The notes under the pieces were generated by a model. The model ran no database searches. It was not told the origin of the DNA and was given only the letters and a program-made list of their open reading frames with translations. A stretch of DNA of 64,000 nt from positions 1,461,630 to 1,525,629 of the forward strand of contig CAXXMH010000004.1 of assembly GCA_963664665.2 (NCBI GenBank), read 5' to 3'. The position numbers were made by a program, and so were the translations under genes. The stretch comes from Bin55 sp963664665 (lineage in GTDB: Bacteria; Pseudomonadota; Gammaproteobacteria; Pseudomonadales; Azotimanducaceae). Positions 25,349 through 34,631 of the stretch are shown here, piece after piece; positions within the stretch are counted from its first letter, which is position 1; the number at the start of each line of letters is the position of its first letter.

Positions 25349-26635
25349 TCAGGCAGATTCGGCACTTACGGGTTCTTGCCGTTCTTTCACGTCGGACAGG
25401 CCTTCGTCCTCGAGTGACGCGTGTGAAAATCGATCGATCACGGTGCAGCCCGCTAGGTCGCCCTCAACGTTGCAGGCCGTTCGGATCATGTCTAACGGAC
25501 GCTCGACGATCAGCAGTATGCCAATCGCTTCAAGGGGCAAGCCAACCGCGATTAAGACCATTTGCATGCCGACCATCGAGCCGCTAGGAATCCCCGGAGC
25601 GCCGATTGATGCTGCCATCGCCGCAAAGAAGATCACGATGATTTGGATCGCGCCTAGTTCAATGCCAAACAGGTACGCAATGAATACCGCGGCAATTCCC
25701 TCAAACAGCGCACTACCGTCCATGTTGGCAGTGGCGCCGAACGGCACGACAAAACTAAAGGTTGGCTTGCGAATGCCGAGGTTTTCAGCCGCCTGTAAGG
25801 TGACTGGTACGGTTGCCGCACTCGATGCCGTGGTGAAAGCCACAACAAGTGGTCGAGCAGCGTGTCTGAAGAACGTTGCTGGATGCACATTGCCAAGAAA
25901 GTACGCAAATGACGGCAGGACAAACACCGCATGGATGAGCGTTACGACGATCACCAACAGTGAGAAGCTCAACAACTGCATGATCAATGACATGTCCGTC
26001 ACGACCGAGAGTTGGTAGACGATGCCTAGCACGCCGATCGGCACGGTCCAAATGATCCAGCCCGTGATCTTGAAAAGTGCGTCGGTAATCGTCGCCACGC
26101 CGCGGCGCACGGTGCCGTCTTTCTCCGTAACGAGGAGAAGGGCAAGTCCAATCACAAGCGAGTTAACCACGATCGCGAGAATGTTGGTTTGCGCGAGCGC
26201 CGAAATCGGATTGATGAGCGTGCTCTTTACGACACCGGCTAATAAACCAGCAACGCCGGCAGATGAATCACCGAGTAGGCTTAGTTCGGTACCGGACGTT
26301 GGTAACGAGGTCACCGCTTCCGTGTAAGTCCAAGGGTGAACGAGGAATACGCTGATTAATCCAAGCGTGATCGCAATGCTGGTTGTCGATAGGTAGTACA
26401 GAATCGTGGTACCGCCGATACGACCAACTTCCGCGGTATCACCGAGACGCAAGATCCCGGAGATGAGTGAGAAGAAAATTAGGGGTGCAACGATTGCGCG
26501 AAGTGCAGATAGAAAAATTGATTTCAGGAGCTCGGCGGTCTCGTTCAACCAGGTGATGTCACCGAACACCATGGCAAGCAGCCAACCCAGAATAGCGGCA
26601 GCAACAACTGCGGGGAACAGCAGGCGATTGTCCAT
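25349..26635 (-). CDS. Dicarboxylate/amino acid:cation symporter (DAACS family)
   Basis: This 428-residue integral membrane protein has the conserved DAACS/SLC1 signatures: the serine-rich hairpin TTASSAATVPVTLQ, the NMDG motif in GATANMDGSALFEG, and the second hairpin GAPGIPSGSMVGM. The N-terminal helices (ALRAIVAPLIFFSLISGIL) also match. Members take up glutamate, aspartate, succinate or serine with sodium or protons. The C-terminal tail after the last helix is polar and acidic. The ligand cannot be assigned from sequence alone. Confidence 0.9.
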   Translation of the reverse strand: MDNRLLFPAVVAAAILGWLLAMVFGDITWLNETAELLKSIFLSALRAIVAPLIFFSLISGILRLGDTAEVGRIGGTTILYYLSTTSIAITLGLISVFLVHPWTYTEAVTSLPTSGTELSLLGDSSAGVAGLLAGVVKSTLINPISALAQTNILAIVVNSLVIGLALLLVTEKDGTVRRGVATITDALFKITGWIIWTVPIGVLGIVYQLSVVTDMSLIMQLLSFSLLVIVVTLIHAVFVLPSFAYFLGNVHPATFFRHAARPLVVAFTTASSAATVPVTLQAAENLGIRKPTFSFVVPFGATANMDGSALFEGIAAVFIAYLFGIELGAIQIIVIFFAAMAASIGAPGIPSGSMVGMQMVLIAVGLPLEAIGILLIVERPLDMIRTACNVEGDLAGCTVIDRFSHASLEDEGLSDVKERQEPVSAESA

Positions 26636-26774
26636 GGTCTCTCCTAGGGGTAGTTGCCGATCACTGGAAGACGTAAGTCATCGGGACAGTGAAACGGAAT
26701 CATAAAGTTTGCTTTAAGATGAGATATAAAACTGATTATGTGTATAGTTAATTCACATAAATGATGACGTACCG

Positions 26775-27797
26775 ATGAACGACTGCCGAAGCGCGAGACG
26801 CCCTTGCGGCGTGGTTCTTGCGTTGGTGGTGAGCACGTTGCTTTGCATATCGTGCGCGCCACGTGATAACCGGGTTATCACGGGTTCTTCGATGGGCACG
26901 TATTTTCGCGTTGAAACAGGCTGCAATCAAGCGCTTGACGAGTCAAGTATTGTCGCGGAACTCGATCGACTGACACTGATTTTCTCAACGTATCGAGATG
27001 ATTCAGAGATATCGAAGGTTAATGCTCACGATACTAGTGAGTGGTTGTCAGTCACTCCCGATTTCCTCGCCGTGACGATTCATGCGCGTCGCATTTTTGT
27101 CGCTAGTCAAGGTGCCTTTGATCCAACGATCGGATCGCTTGTAGATCGATGGGGGTTCGGGAGTACGAATCCAGACAGTCTGCCGACATCGGCGGAACTC
27201 GACGATATGCGCTTGAGATTAGGTTTTAACCACCTTGAGATTCGCGAAATTACTCCCGCGATTAGAAAAAACCTAACCAGCACGCGTCTTGATTATTCGG
27301 GGATTGCTAAAGGTTTTGCCGTGGATCGATTAGCTGAACTTACCACCGAACTTGAATGCGAGAATTTCCTTATTGACATCGGTGGCGAAGTACGGGTTGA
27401 AGGTGAGAATGCGTCGGGCAAACCTTGGCGTGTTGGAATCGAGAACCCGCTTGAACCAGGACAGATCCTTGGCTACATTGAACGAAATACAGGCGCCGTT
27501 GCGACGTCCGGTACCTACCTGAATACACGGATAGTTGAAGGTGAGCAATTGAGCCACTTGATCGATCCGCGTCGCGGCCGACCCGTCGAGCATGAGTTAC
27601 TGTTAGCCTCCGTTTATGCCGAGGACGCGATGACAGCTGACGCATGGGCGACCGCTTTAGCGGTCAGCGGTCTCGAAACTGGTATGGAACTTGTCAGTCG
27701 TTGGCGTCTTTCTGCGCTGCTGGTTGAACAGAAGTCGAGTGGTGAATTGATGTTGCATCAGTTTGGCGACTTCGAGACCGCATTTGAGTCGCTGTAA
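26775..27797 (+). CDS. apbE: FAD:protein FMN transferase ApbE (lipoprotein)
   Basis: The 340-residue protein has a lipoprotein signal peptide (hydrophobic VVLALVVSTLLCIS ending at the lipobox Cys of ISCAP), then GSSMGTYFRVE, PTIGSLVDRWGFG, LDYSGIAKGFAVDRLAE and the Gly/Asp-rich FLIDIGGEVRVEG, which are ApbE motifs; AEDAMTADAWATALAV is the metal-binding C-terminal segment. ApbE attaches FMN covalently to threonines of redox proteins such as NqrB/NqrC and RnfG/RnfD. No target gene lies in this window. It is followed after 24 bases by lolC. Confidence 0.9.
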   Translation: MNDCRSARRPCGVVLALVVSTLLCISCAPRDNRVITGSSMGTYFRVETGCNQALDESSIVAELDRLTLIFSTYRDDSEISKVNAHDTSEWLSVTPDFLAVTIHARRIFVASQGAFDPTIGSLVDRWGFGSTNPDSLPTSAELDDMRLRLGFNHLEIREITPAIRKNLTSTRLDYSGIAKGFAVDRLAELTTELECENFLIDIGGEVRVEGENASGKPWRVGIENPLEPGQILGYIERNTGAVATSGTYLNTRIVEGEQLSHLIDPRRGRPVEHELLLASVYAEDAMTADAWATALAVSGLETGMELVSRWRLSALLVEQKSSGELMLHQFGDFETAFESL

Positions 27798-27821
27798 GCA
27801 GCAGTTCGACCCGCAATTGAG

Positions 27822-29063
27822 ATGAAACGCGCACTATTCCATCCACTTTCTCTGCTTCTGAGCTGGCGTTACTTACTTACGAGAGATGCGGCGTTACTGT
27901 TTGTGACGAAAACGTCGATGCTCGGACTCATCATTTCGATCACCACGTTGCTAGTGGTTCAAGGGATCGTAGCGGGTTTTCAGCGCGACCTCGATCGTAA
28001 TGTACTGGGGCTAGTCCCGCACATCACCCTTTCGAAACCATCTGGTTTCGACGCCGAATTAGGGGCACGTGTGACAACGGAAGTTCCGTCGGTGGCCGCG
28101 AGCATGATGGTTGCGCAGTCGAGTGGCTTGGTTAGTACTGGAGACGCAGTATTGCGCGCGCAGTTCATCGGTGTTGAGCCCGATAGCGTAAAGAACTTCG
28201 TGACCCGTAGCGCACTAGACCACGATACACCGTGGGACGAACTCGAGCCAGGACGCTTTTCAATCTTGTTGGGGAGTGGCGTAGCCCGGGAACTCGAAGT
28301 GACCACCGGTGATGTGGTGCTGGTGACGCTTGCGACTGAAGGCATATCGCCGTTCGGCTATATGCCGCGACAGAAGAGATTCAAGGTTGCGGGATTGTCA
28401 GAGACCCAAACTAGCTTGGATTCGATGGTCGCATACGTCAATCTTGAAGATGCACGACGGGTTTTGCAGATGCCTATGGCAGCCAATGCGGCGTTTTTCC
28501 GACTCCAGGATCCGCTCGACGTACGGAGCACGTTTTTCTCGATTTATGTCGCCGCGAACGAGCCTGACTTACTCGCCACGACTTGGCAAGATTTATTTGG
28601 TGCGTTGTTCAACTTTCTGCAGAGATTCAAGAACTTGCTGTTCCTCCTTCTCTCGATGCTCGTAGCCGTGGCTGCATTCAATCTTGTGTCAAACATGGTC
28701 ATGTTGGTTCACAGCCGTCGCGCAGACGTTGCGGTGTTAAGGACCTTAGGCGGGAATACAACGATGGTGCTGGTTTCATTCGTCGCGACGGCTTGGGCAA
28801 TCGCACTTGTCAGTCTCATAGCGTGCATCCTGCTCGCGTGGTTAATAGGGTTAGTGTTGCCGACGTTGCACGAGTTACTCACGCAACTAATCGGCGTCTC
28901 GCTCCGAGACGGTTTTGCCTTGCATCAGTTAAGTGTGGTTCTGCAACTTCCTGATGTGATTCGCGTTGTCGGTTTGACAGTGCTGATGGTCACGGTCGGT
29001 TCACTGTATCCCGCTTGGCGCGCGACGCGACTGGCTCCGTCGGAGATCTTGCGCGATGAGTGA
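27822..29063 (+). CDS. lolC: Lipoprotein-releasing ABC permease LolC
   Basis: The 413-residue permease has one N-terminal helix (LFVTKTSMLGLIISITTLLVVQGIVAGFQ), a large periplasmic domain (about 50-265) and three C-terminal helices, the LolC/LolE/MacB (type VII) fold. NLVSNMVMLVHSRRADVAVLRTLGG and LYPAWRATRLAPSEILRDE are diagnostic. LolCDE extracts outer-membrane lipoproteins from the inner membrane and hands them to LolA. Its stop overlaps lolD by 8 bases. The many predicted lipoproteins at 961-3533 would be clients. Confidence 0.9.
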   Translation: MKRALFHPLSLLLSWRYLLTRDAALLFVTKTSMLGLIISITTLLVVQGIVAGFQRDLDRNVLGLVPHITLSKPSGFDAELGARVTTEVPSVAASMMVAQSSGLVSTGDAVLRAQFIGVEPDSVKNFVTRSALDHDTPWDELEPGRFSILLGSGVARELEVTTGDVVLVTLATEGISPFGYMPRQKRFKVAGLSETQTSLDSMVAYVNLEDARRVLQMPMAANAAFFRLQDPLDVRSTFFSIYVAANEPDLLATTWQDLFGALFNFLQRFKNLLFLLLSMLVAVAAFNLVSNMVMLVHSRRADVAVLRTLGGNTTMVLVSFVATAWAIALVSLIACILLAWLIGLVLPTLHELLTQLIGVSLRDGFALHQLSVVLQLPDVIRVVGLTVLMVTVGSLYPAWRATRLAPSEILRDE

Positions 29064-29736
29064 TGTATTAGTTGCGAAAAGTGTCTCAAAAACGTTTGAC
29101 GATGGTCGACGAAGCCTTCCGGTGTTGCAAGGGATAGACCTTACGGTTGGTGCAGGTGAAAGAGTCTGCATCTTCGGACGTTCCGGCTCCGGTAAGAGCA
29201 CACTGCTACACATCTTGGCTGGTCTTCTTGATGGGGACGCCGGTGAAGTCTGGATCGATGGCGTGAATCTGACAGAGAGCGCTACCGGAGAGCGCGCCGC
29301 ACTTAGGAACCGCGCCCTCGGCTTTGTGTACCAGTTTCATCACTTATTACCGGAGTTCACAGCACTAGAAAACGTCGCCATGCCGTTGCTAATTCGCGGT
29401 GATTCAACGAAAAGTGCGAAAGCCAAAGCTGAAGATCTTTTGACGAGAATCGAACTAGACGAACGGATGGATCACCTTCCCAAACAGCTGTCGGGAGGCG
29501 AACGTCTTCGCGTGGCAGTTGCTCGCGCAGTTGTCGGCGATCCGAAAGTCGTCCTTGCTGATGAGCCTACCGGCAGCCTTGATGCTGAGAGTGCAACTCG
29601 TGTCATGACACTCATCCAATCGATGAGTGAGAGCCTAGGTACAGCGTTCGTAATCGTGTCTCATGATGAAGGTAGCGGCACATACGCGCACCGGACGATG
29701 CGATTGACCGACGGACACCTTGAACGCGATGGTTGA
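29056..29736 (+). CDS. lolD: Lipoprotein-releasing ABC ATPase LolD
   Basis: The 226-residue ATPase has Walker A (GRSGSGKSTL, 41-50), the Q-loop VYQFHHLLPEFTALENV characteristic of LolD/MacB-type ATPases, the signature LSGGERLRVAVARA, Walker B VVLADEPTG and the switch His in VSHDEG. It powers LolC/LolE. The signature has Glu (LSGGE) in place of the common Gln, which is also seen in other LolD proteins. Genes overlap on both sides. Confidence 0.95.
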   Translation: MSDVLVAKSVSKTFDDGRRSLPVLQGIDLTVGAGERVCIFGRSGSGKSTLLHILAGLLDGDAGEVWIDGVNLTESATGERAALRNRALGFVYQFHHLLPEFTALENVAMPLLIRGDSTKSAKAKAEDLLTRIELDERMDHLPKQLSGGERLRVAVARAVVGDPKVVLADEPTGSLDAESATRVMTLIQSMSESLGTAFVIVSHDEGSGTYAHRTMRLTDGHLERDG

Positions 29737-30919
29737 TTCGTTCACCTTAAAGGTCGGTATTCGATACCTGTTCGTAGGTGCGTCGGGGTTTTCGAGGCTT
29801 GTAAACGCGATCTCAATCGTGGGACTCGCGCTCGGGATCATGTTGATGATTGTGGTTGCGAGTGTCTTCAATGGACTTACGGACGAGCGCCGTGAGCGTC
29901 TGTTGCGTGTCGTACCACACGCGTTTCTTGCTGCTGATAGCTTCGACGAGGTGGCGATTGAGCGAGTTCGGACTCGCGACGATGTCACCCGCGTTGAACG
30001 TGAGTTTCACGGCATGGCATTCATTCGTGGGGGAGACGGCGCAACAATCACCGTTGATCTGATTGGCATTGACCTAACGAAAGGTGGACAGGACGATCTC
30101 CGGTTCGTCGACGGCGCTCTCCGTTCGGGTGGACCTACGAATCAGGTCGCCTTGTCGCGCGATCTTGCGCTACGACTTGGCATGACCGTCAATGGTCGAA
30201 TCGATTTGACGTTTGTCGCGCCGACGCCAAACGGACTGAAGTCTCACACCGCAACGTATGTCGTCACGGGACTATTCCAATTCATCACGGAAATCGATGC
30301 GGTTTCGGCGTTTGTTGGCCTAACTTCGATCGTGGATACGCCACTGGAACAGACCGGCAAATTAGGGTGGAACGCATCAATTACAGACCCGTTCAGCGTG
30401 GATGAGGTCTTTGCAGACGCGCCGGGTGTCGTGATATGGATCGACGAACACGGCGAAGCGTTTCGTGCCTATCAGTTAGAGCGCAGTGCGATGTTCATAC
30501 TGATGACATTGGTGTTAATGCTCGCGTCCTTCAACATCATTGCGGGTCAAGCGATGCTTATCAACGTCAAGCGATCGGACATTGCGATACTCGCGACGAT
30601 GGGTGCTTCGCGACGGCAATTACTAGGTGCGTTCGCCATTCAAGGAGGCATGATTACCATCGTAGGAATTACACTTGGACTGGCATCGGGCCTGGTAATC
30701 GCACAGAACATAAATGTGATCTTCGACACGTTCGATGAATCGCTGGGAGTCAGCATTCTTGAGCAGTCCGCGTTCAATGAGCTGCCTTCGCGGATAGCTG
30801 CGTTGGATGTCATCGGCGCGGTTGTGATTGCAGTTATTCTGGGCGGTTTTGCCCTCGTTAGACCTCTGCGTCTTGCGCTAATAGAAAGCCCCGTTTACGT
30901 GCTGAATCGCGCGACTTAG
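29729..30919 (+). CDS. lolE: Lipoprotein-releasing ABC permease LolE
   Basis: I use ATG 29729 (MVDSFTLKVGIRYLFVG), which overlaps the lolD stop by 8 bases; a TTG three codons upstream is the alternative. The product (396 residues) has the same one-plus-three helix fold as LolC, with AISIVGLALGIMLMIVVASV at the front and MLASFNIIAGQAMLINVKRSDIAILATMGAS and a final helix at the back. It pairs with LolC around LolD. C/E naming follows gene order. The stop overlaps the convergent DUF2062 gene by 4 bases. Confidence 0.88.
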   Translation: MVDSFTLKVGIRYLFVGASGFSRLVNAISIVGLALGIMLMIVVASVFNGLTDERRERLLRVVPHAFLAADSFDEVAIERVRTRDDVTRVEREFHGMAFIRGGDGATITVDLIGIDLTKGGQDDLRFVDGALRSGGPTNQVALSRDLALRLGMTVNGRIDLTFVAPTPNGLKSHTATYVVTGLFQFITEIDAVSAFVGLTSIVDTPLEQTGKLGWNASITDPFSVDEVFADAPGVVIWIDEHGEAFRAYQLERSAMFILMTLVLMLASFNIIAGQAMLINVKRSDIAILATMGASRRQLLGAFAIQGGMITIVGITLGLASGLVIAQNINVIFDTFDESLGVSILEQSAFNELPSRIAALDVIGAVVIAVILGGFALVRPLRLALIESPVYVLNRAT

Positions 30920-31452
30920 TCGACTACCAATTGCCTGCTTGCGCGTAGTCCGAGTTGCCGCGATCGCTTCGCGAGGATATGGCGTCGCCATAGATATTTC
31001 GTAATCAAATAACCAACATAGCCGCTAACGACAGCACTCACTAGGCACCCTAGCAGTAGGGGAATCAAGGCGCTTTCCTTACTCCAGATGCCGTTCAGTG
31101 TGAACGGCACACTCTCCCAGAATGGCAATACAAACGACATGCTTCGGTCTCCTAGCCAGAACGCAAAGTAATACATAGGTACGATCGTGAACGGATTCGT
31201 GAGCCATGTTGCTGCAACCGCCGTTGGGATGTTGGCTCGTGTTAGAGCTGCCCATAACGCTGCGACAACCATTTGTGATCCCGGGATCGGACTCCAGGCA
31301 CAGGCGAGACCGATAAAAACCCCGCGTGCGACACCGTGGCGGTGCAAGTGCCAATGACGAGGATGGTTTAGCCGATGCGCAAACGGTTTGATTGACCAGT
31401 GCCGAACGACACGATGTCGTCTTGGTAACTTACTTCGTAAATATCTGAGCAT
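30916..31452 (-). CDS. DUF2062 membrane protein
   Basis: The 178-residue protein has a basic N-terminus (RSKLPRRHRVVRHWSIKPFAH) and the DUF2062 core: RGVFIGLACAWSPIPGSQMV, LTNPFTIVPMYYFAFWLG and a final helix LGCLVSAVVSGYVGYLI. Such proteins are widespread in gammaproteobacteria with no established function. It converges on lolE with overlapping stops, and in many genomes a DUF2062 gene lies close to lolCDE, which is consistent with this placement. Confidence 0.88.
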   Translation of the reverse strand: MLRYLRSKLPRRHRVVRHWSIKPFAHRLNHPRHWHLHRHGVARGVFIGLACAWSPIPGSQMVVAALWAALTRANIPTAVAATWLTNPFTIVPMYYFAFWLGDRSMSFVLPFWESVPFTLNGIWSKESALIPLLLGCLVSAVVSGYVGYLITKYLWRRHILAKRSRQLGLRASRQLVVD

Positions 31453-31727
31453 CTAAGGAGCGACGTCCTTGAAGAGGCATCTCACACGGTATTGCGTTAA
31501 GGACATCCGCGCTAATCTGGAGACTACTTCCTGAATTTAACATGCGAGTTTTTCGAATTGATTGTCTTTGCTGTCAAGTACCGTGACGAGCGTCTCTTGC
31601 TCAGAATTAGTCGTCGTCGAAGAGACTTTCTAGCGCGACCCACGGTTAATCCGAGATATTTGCACACGCATTCGGCAAAACGCATTGGGATTGCGGAGAC
31701 AATAGACAAGAGCCGACGTTCGATTTC

Positions 31728-33470
31728 ATGGAAATACTCAATTTAAAAAAAGGATATTGGAAGTTCGGCCTCTTGGTCGGCTTGCTCCTTCTATCGGTTC
31801 TCGTAGGCAGGTTTGTGAGCCCCGTATGGAATGTCGAGGCGATTGAACTAGATGTGCAGCGAGATGAGAACAACCAACTGTTCTACATGTTCCGAGAAGC
31901 ACCTAGGTACGTTTCGTTCACACCTGCGGAAAGAGCGAAACTGAGTCCCGACCAAGTCGACATCCTGACTGAAGATCCAGGCATTGAGGAAGAGTTTGTC
32001 GTGCGTACGGATGAGAGTGGCTCACCGTCCTATTGGCAGCACGTCTTGTCGCGTCATTGGGGATTCTGGTCGTTATTGCCCGCGTTAGTCGCCGTCTTGC
32101 TCTGCTGGGTCACGCGAGAGCCTATCACGGCACTCCTCGGCGGAATCGTGTCAGGCGCGTTCATCCTAACAGAGTACGACATTTTTAGTGGGGTCGTGAT
32201 TGAGCACTTGGGTACGACAGCCGCAGCGAGCGTGTTGGTGCTCTATTTATGGTTGCTTGGCGGCTTGATGGGTGTTTGGTCAAGGACCGGCGCAGCGCAA
32301 GCATTTGCGCAATACGTCACCGATCGGTTCGTGCGTGGACCTAGAAGCGCGAAGTTGGTCGCCTGGGGATTAGGCGTGATTTTCTTTCAAGGCGGAACCG
32401 TCAGCACGGTGCTAGTTGGAACGACGGTAAAACCTATCGCGGACAAAGAGCGCATTAGTCACGAAGAACTCGCTTACATAGTCGATTCGACTGCTTCTCC
32501 GATTGCATCACAACTCGCTTTCAACGCTTGGCCTGGCTACGTTCAAGCGTTCATTTTTGTCGCCGGTGTCTCATTCCTGGCGACAGAAGCAGATCGAATC
32601 ACATTCTTCTTCTCGAGCGTGCCGTTTTGCTTCTATGCGATATTCGCAGTCCTTGGCACGTTCTTAGTAAGTGTCGAGAAACCACTGTACCTCAACAAAG
32701 AATTGAAACAAGCCATTACGCGCGCTCGAACAACCAACGAACTGGACTCTCCGACGGCACAAGTCTTGGCGTCGAAGGAACTGCAACACAGTGATGTACC
32801 TGAAAACTACAAGCCAAACCTGCTTGAATTCGTGCTGCCGCTTGCGATTTTGATCGGCGTTGCGATCGGGACATTCATCGCGTTCGGCTCGCCGGAGGTT
32901 CATTGGGCATTTGGTGCGGCTTTGCTGTTTGCGTCTGTTGTGGCGCTTGCCAAAGGAATGACGCTACGCGAACTCATCCAAGGATATGAGACTGGCTTCA
33001 AAGGTGTAGTGCTCGGTTCGGTCATCCTACTGCTAGCGCTGACCATCGGTGCTGTAAGTCAGATTACCGGCGGCGGTGCGTATTTAGTGGATCTTCTCGG
33101 CGATGCGCTGCCGTATTTCCTACTTCCTGTGATCTTACAGGTGATGACCATGACGATTGCCTTTTCTACGGGATCGAGCTGGGGAACTTATGCCGTCGCG
33201 TTTCCGTTGGCAATGCCACTCGCTTGGGCGATCGCGGAAGGATCTGATCTATCACACCCGTATCTCTACATGACGTTGTGTTTCGCCGCCGTGATGGACG
33301 GCAGTGTGTACGGCGATCAGTGCTCGCCAATATCTGACACAACTGTGCTTAGTTCGGTGTGTACAGGTTGTGACCTAATGGATCACGTGCGGACACAGAT
33401 TCCTCAAGCGACGATTGCAGCCGTCTTGGCTGGTGCACTTTGGACAATCATTGCGGTATTCACGGCTTAG
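31728..33470 (+). CDS. NhaC-type Na+/H+ antiporter family protein
   Basis: The 580-residue membrane protein has about a dozen helices. After the first helix (about 13-30) there is an unusual hydrophilic segment to about 105, then the conserved core: VTREPITALLGGIVSGAFIL, FFQGGTVSTVLVGTTVKPI, STASPIASQLAFNAWPG, SWGTYAVAFPLAMPLAW and MDGSVYGDQCSPISDTTVLS. These last motifs (GDxxSPISDTT) are typical of the NhaC family. It probably exchanges Na+ for H+ or transports an amino acid with such ions. It stands alone, upstream of the propeller gene. Confidence 0.85.
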   Translation: MEILNLKKGYWKFGLLVGLLLLSVLVGRFVSPVWNVEAIELDVQRDENNQLFYMFREAPRYVSFTPAERAKLSPDQVDILTEDPGIEEEFVVRTDESGSPSYWQHVLSRHWGFWSLLPALVAVLLCWVTREPITALLGGIVSGAFILTEYDIFSGVVIEHLGTTAAASVLVLYLWLLGGLMGVWSRTGAAQAFAQYVTDRFVRGPRSAKLVAWGLGVIFFQGGTVSTVLVGTTVKPIADKERISHEELAYIVDSTASPIASQLAFNAWPGYVQAFIFVAGVSFLATEADRITFFFSSVPFCFYAIFAVLGTFLVSVEKPLYLNKELKQAITRARTTNELDSPTAQVLASKELQHSDVPENYKPNLLEFVLPLAILIGVAIGTFIAFGSPEVHWAFGAALLFASVVALAKGMTLRELIQGYETGFKGVVLGSVILLLALTIGAVSQITGGGAYLVDLLGDALPYFLLPVILQVMTMTIAFSTGSSWGTYAVAFPLAMPLAWAIAEGSDLSHPYLYMTLCFAAVMDGSVYGDQCSPISDTTVLSSVCTGCDLMDHVRTQIPQATIAAVLAGALWTIIAVFTA

Positions 33471-33587
33471 ATGATGGATCAGATTCAGTTTCATTTCGTG
33501 GCCGGTGGACGGAGGTGCTCAGCCACGTAGGTCGCGAATCTGGTCGAGTAAGGACAATTGATCTTCTAGGGATTTGAAGGAGTGGAT

Positions 33588-34544
33588 ATGGACGTGTCGG
33601 TATACGCAGGCACCGTAGGTTGGGGTGTCTGGCGTAGCGACGATCTAGGTGAGTCATGGCGATTTGCGTTCGAAGGGCTTTCTGTCGAGATGCGTACGTG
33701 GGCGCTCTCATGTCATCCGAAAGAACCCGGCGTGGTCTGGGCAGGTACGGATATTGGCTTGTTGCGACAGGACGAAGATGGCAAGGGTCGACATATCCCG
33801 TCACCAGGTGACGGTAAGCAGATCTGGTCGGTCACGCAGAGCACCGCCGATCCGAACCAGCTCTTCATTGGTACCAATCCGGGTGCGATCTATCGATCCG
33901 ACGACGCGGGTTCAACGTGGGAACAGCTGCCGATTCAGCTAGTCGATGAGTGTCCCATCGGCAAACCGCGAATTACCCGCATTCGCTTCGACCCGATGGA
34001 CGACGCGACGATTTGGGCAAGTGCGGAGATCGACGCTGTGCATCGTTCCCGCGACTATGGAAAGACATGGGAACGTTCGGAGGAAGGATTTCGCTTCCCA
34101 GATATTCATGACATTGCGATCGCGGAAGTCGATGGGAAGCGAAAGTTGCTGACAGCGACCGCGCTAGGACTATATGAGTCCTACGATGATGCCGAGTCGT
34201 GGGAATGGCATAAACTCGATTCACCGTGGCAGTACACACGTGGCATCAAGCCAAAGGCTGACTACGACGGTACCGTATTCCTCTGCAATGGTGACGGCCC
34301 TCCCGGGTCGACCGGTCGGCTTCTGAGAAGTCGAGACTGGGGTGCGACGTGGGAAGACTGTGATCTACCAGGGACACCCAATTCCACGCCATGGATGGTT
34401 GCTGATAACGCGGCAGACTCGAACCTTCTGTTCTGTTGTACGAATTTGGGTCAAATTTATCGGTCGCAGGACGGTGGCGAAGAGTGGCACAAACTGCGTC
34501 GCGAGTTCGGCGAAATCCGCACGATGCTTTGGCAGCCGTGTTGA
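33588..34544 (+). CDS. Asp-box (BNR) beta-propeller protein
   Basis: ATG 33588 is chosen because GAAGGAG lies five bases upstream; a GTG six bases earlier is part of that site. The 318-residue product is made of Asp-box repeats: SDDLGESWRF, SDDAGSTWEQ, SRDYGKTWERS, SYDDAESWEW, SRDWGATWED and SQDGGEEWHK. Six repeats of this kind build a sialidase-like or Ycf48-like beta-propeller. There is no signal peptide, so it is probably cytoplasmic. No catalytic residues of sialidases can be assigned. It precedes the first phytanoyl-CoA dioxygenase-like gene. Confidence 0.82.
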   Translation: MDVSVYAGTVGWGVWRSDDLGESWRFAFEGLSVEMRTWALSCHPKEPGVVWAGTDIGLLRQDEDGKGRHIPSPGDGKQIWSVTQSTADPNQLFIGTNPGAIYRSDDAGSTWEQLPIQLVDECPIGKPRITRIRFDPMDDATIWASAEIDAVHRSRDYGKTWERSEEGFRFPDIHDIAIAEVDGKRKLLTATALGLYESYDDAESWEWHKLDSPWQYTRGIKPKADYDGTVFLCNGDGPPGSTGRLLRSRDWGATWEDCDLPGTPNSTPWMVADNAADSNLLFCCTNLGQIYRSQDGGEEWHKLRREFGEIRTMLWQPC

Positions 34545-34631
34545 GCTTGCGCGATGATTTGCGGTTGAACCCATAAAATCCGTCAGCGTCTCGAAACTCA
34601 TGCCGATACGCGTAGGAAAGGTAGATAAACG

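Noticed and set aside
31453..31727. Small frames between the DUF2062 and NhaC-like genes
   Set aside because: They overlap each other on both strands and are Arg/Ser-rich with no family resemblance. Treated as intergenic with likely promoters.
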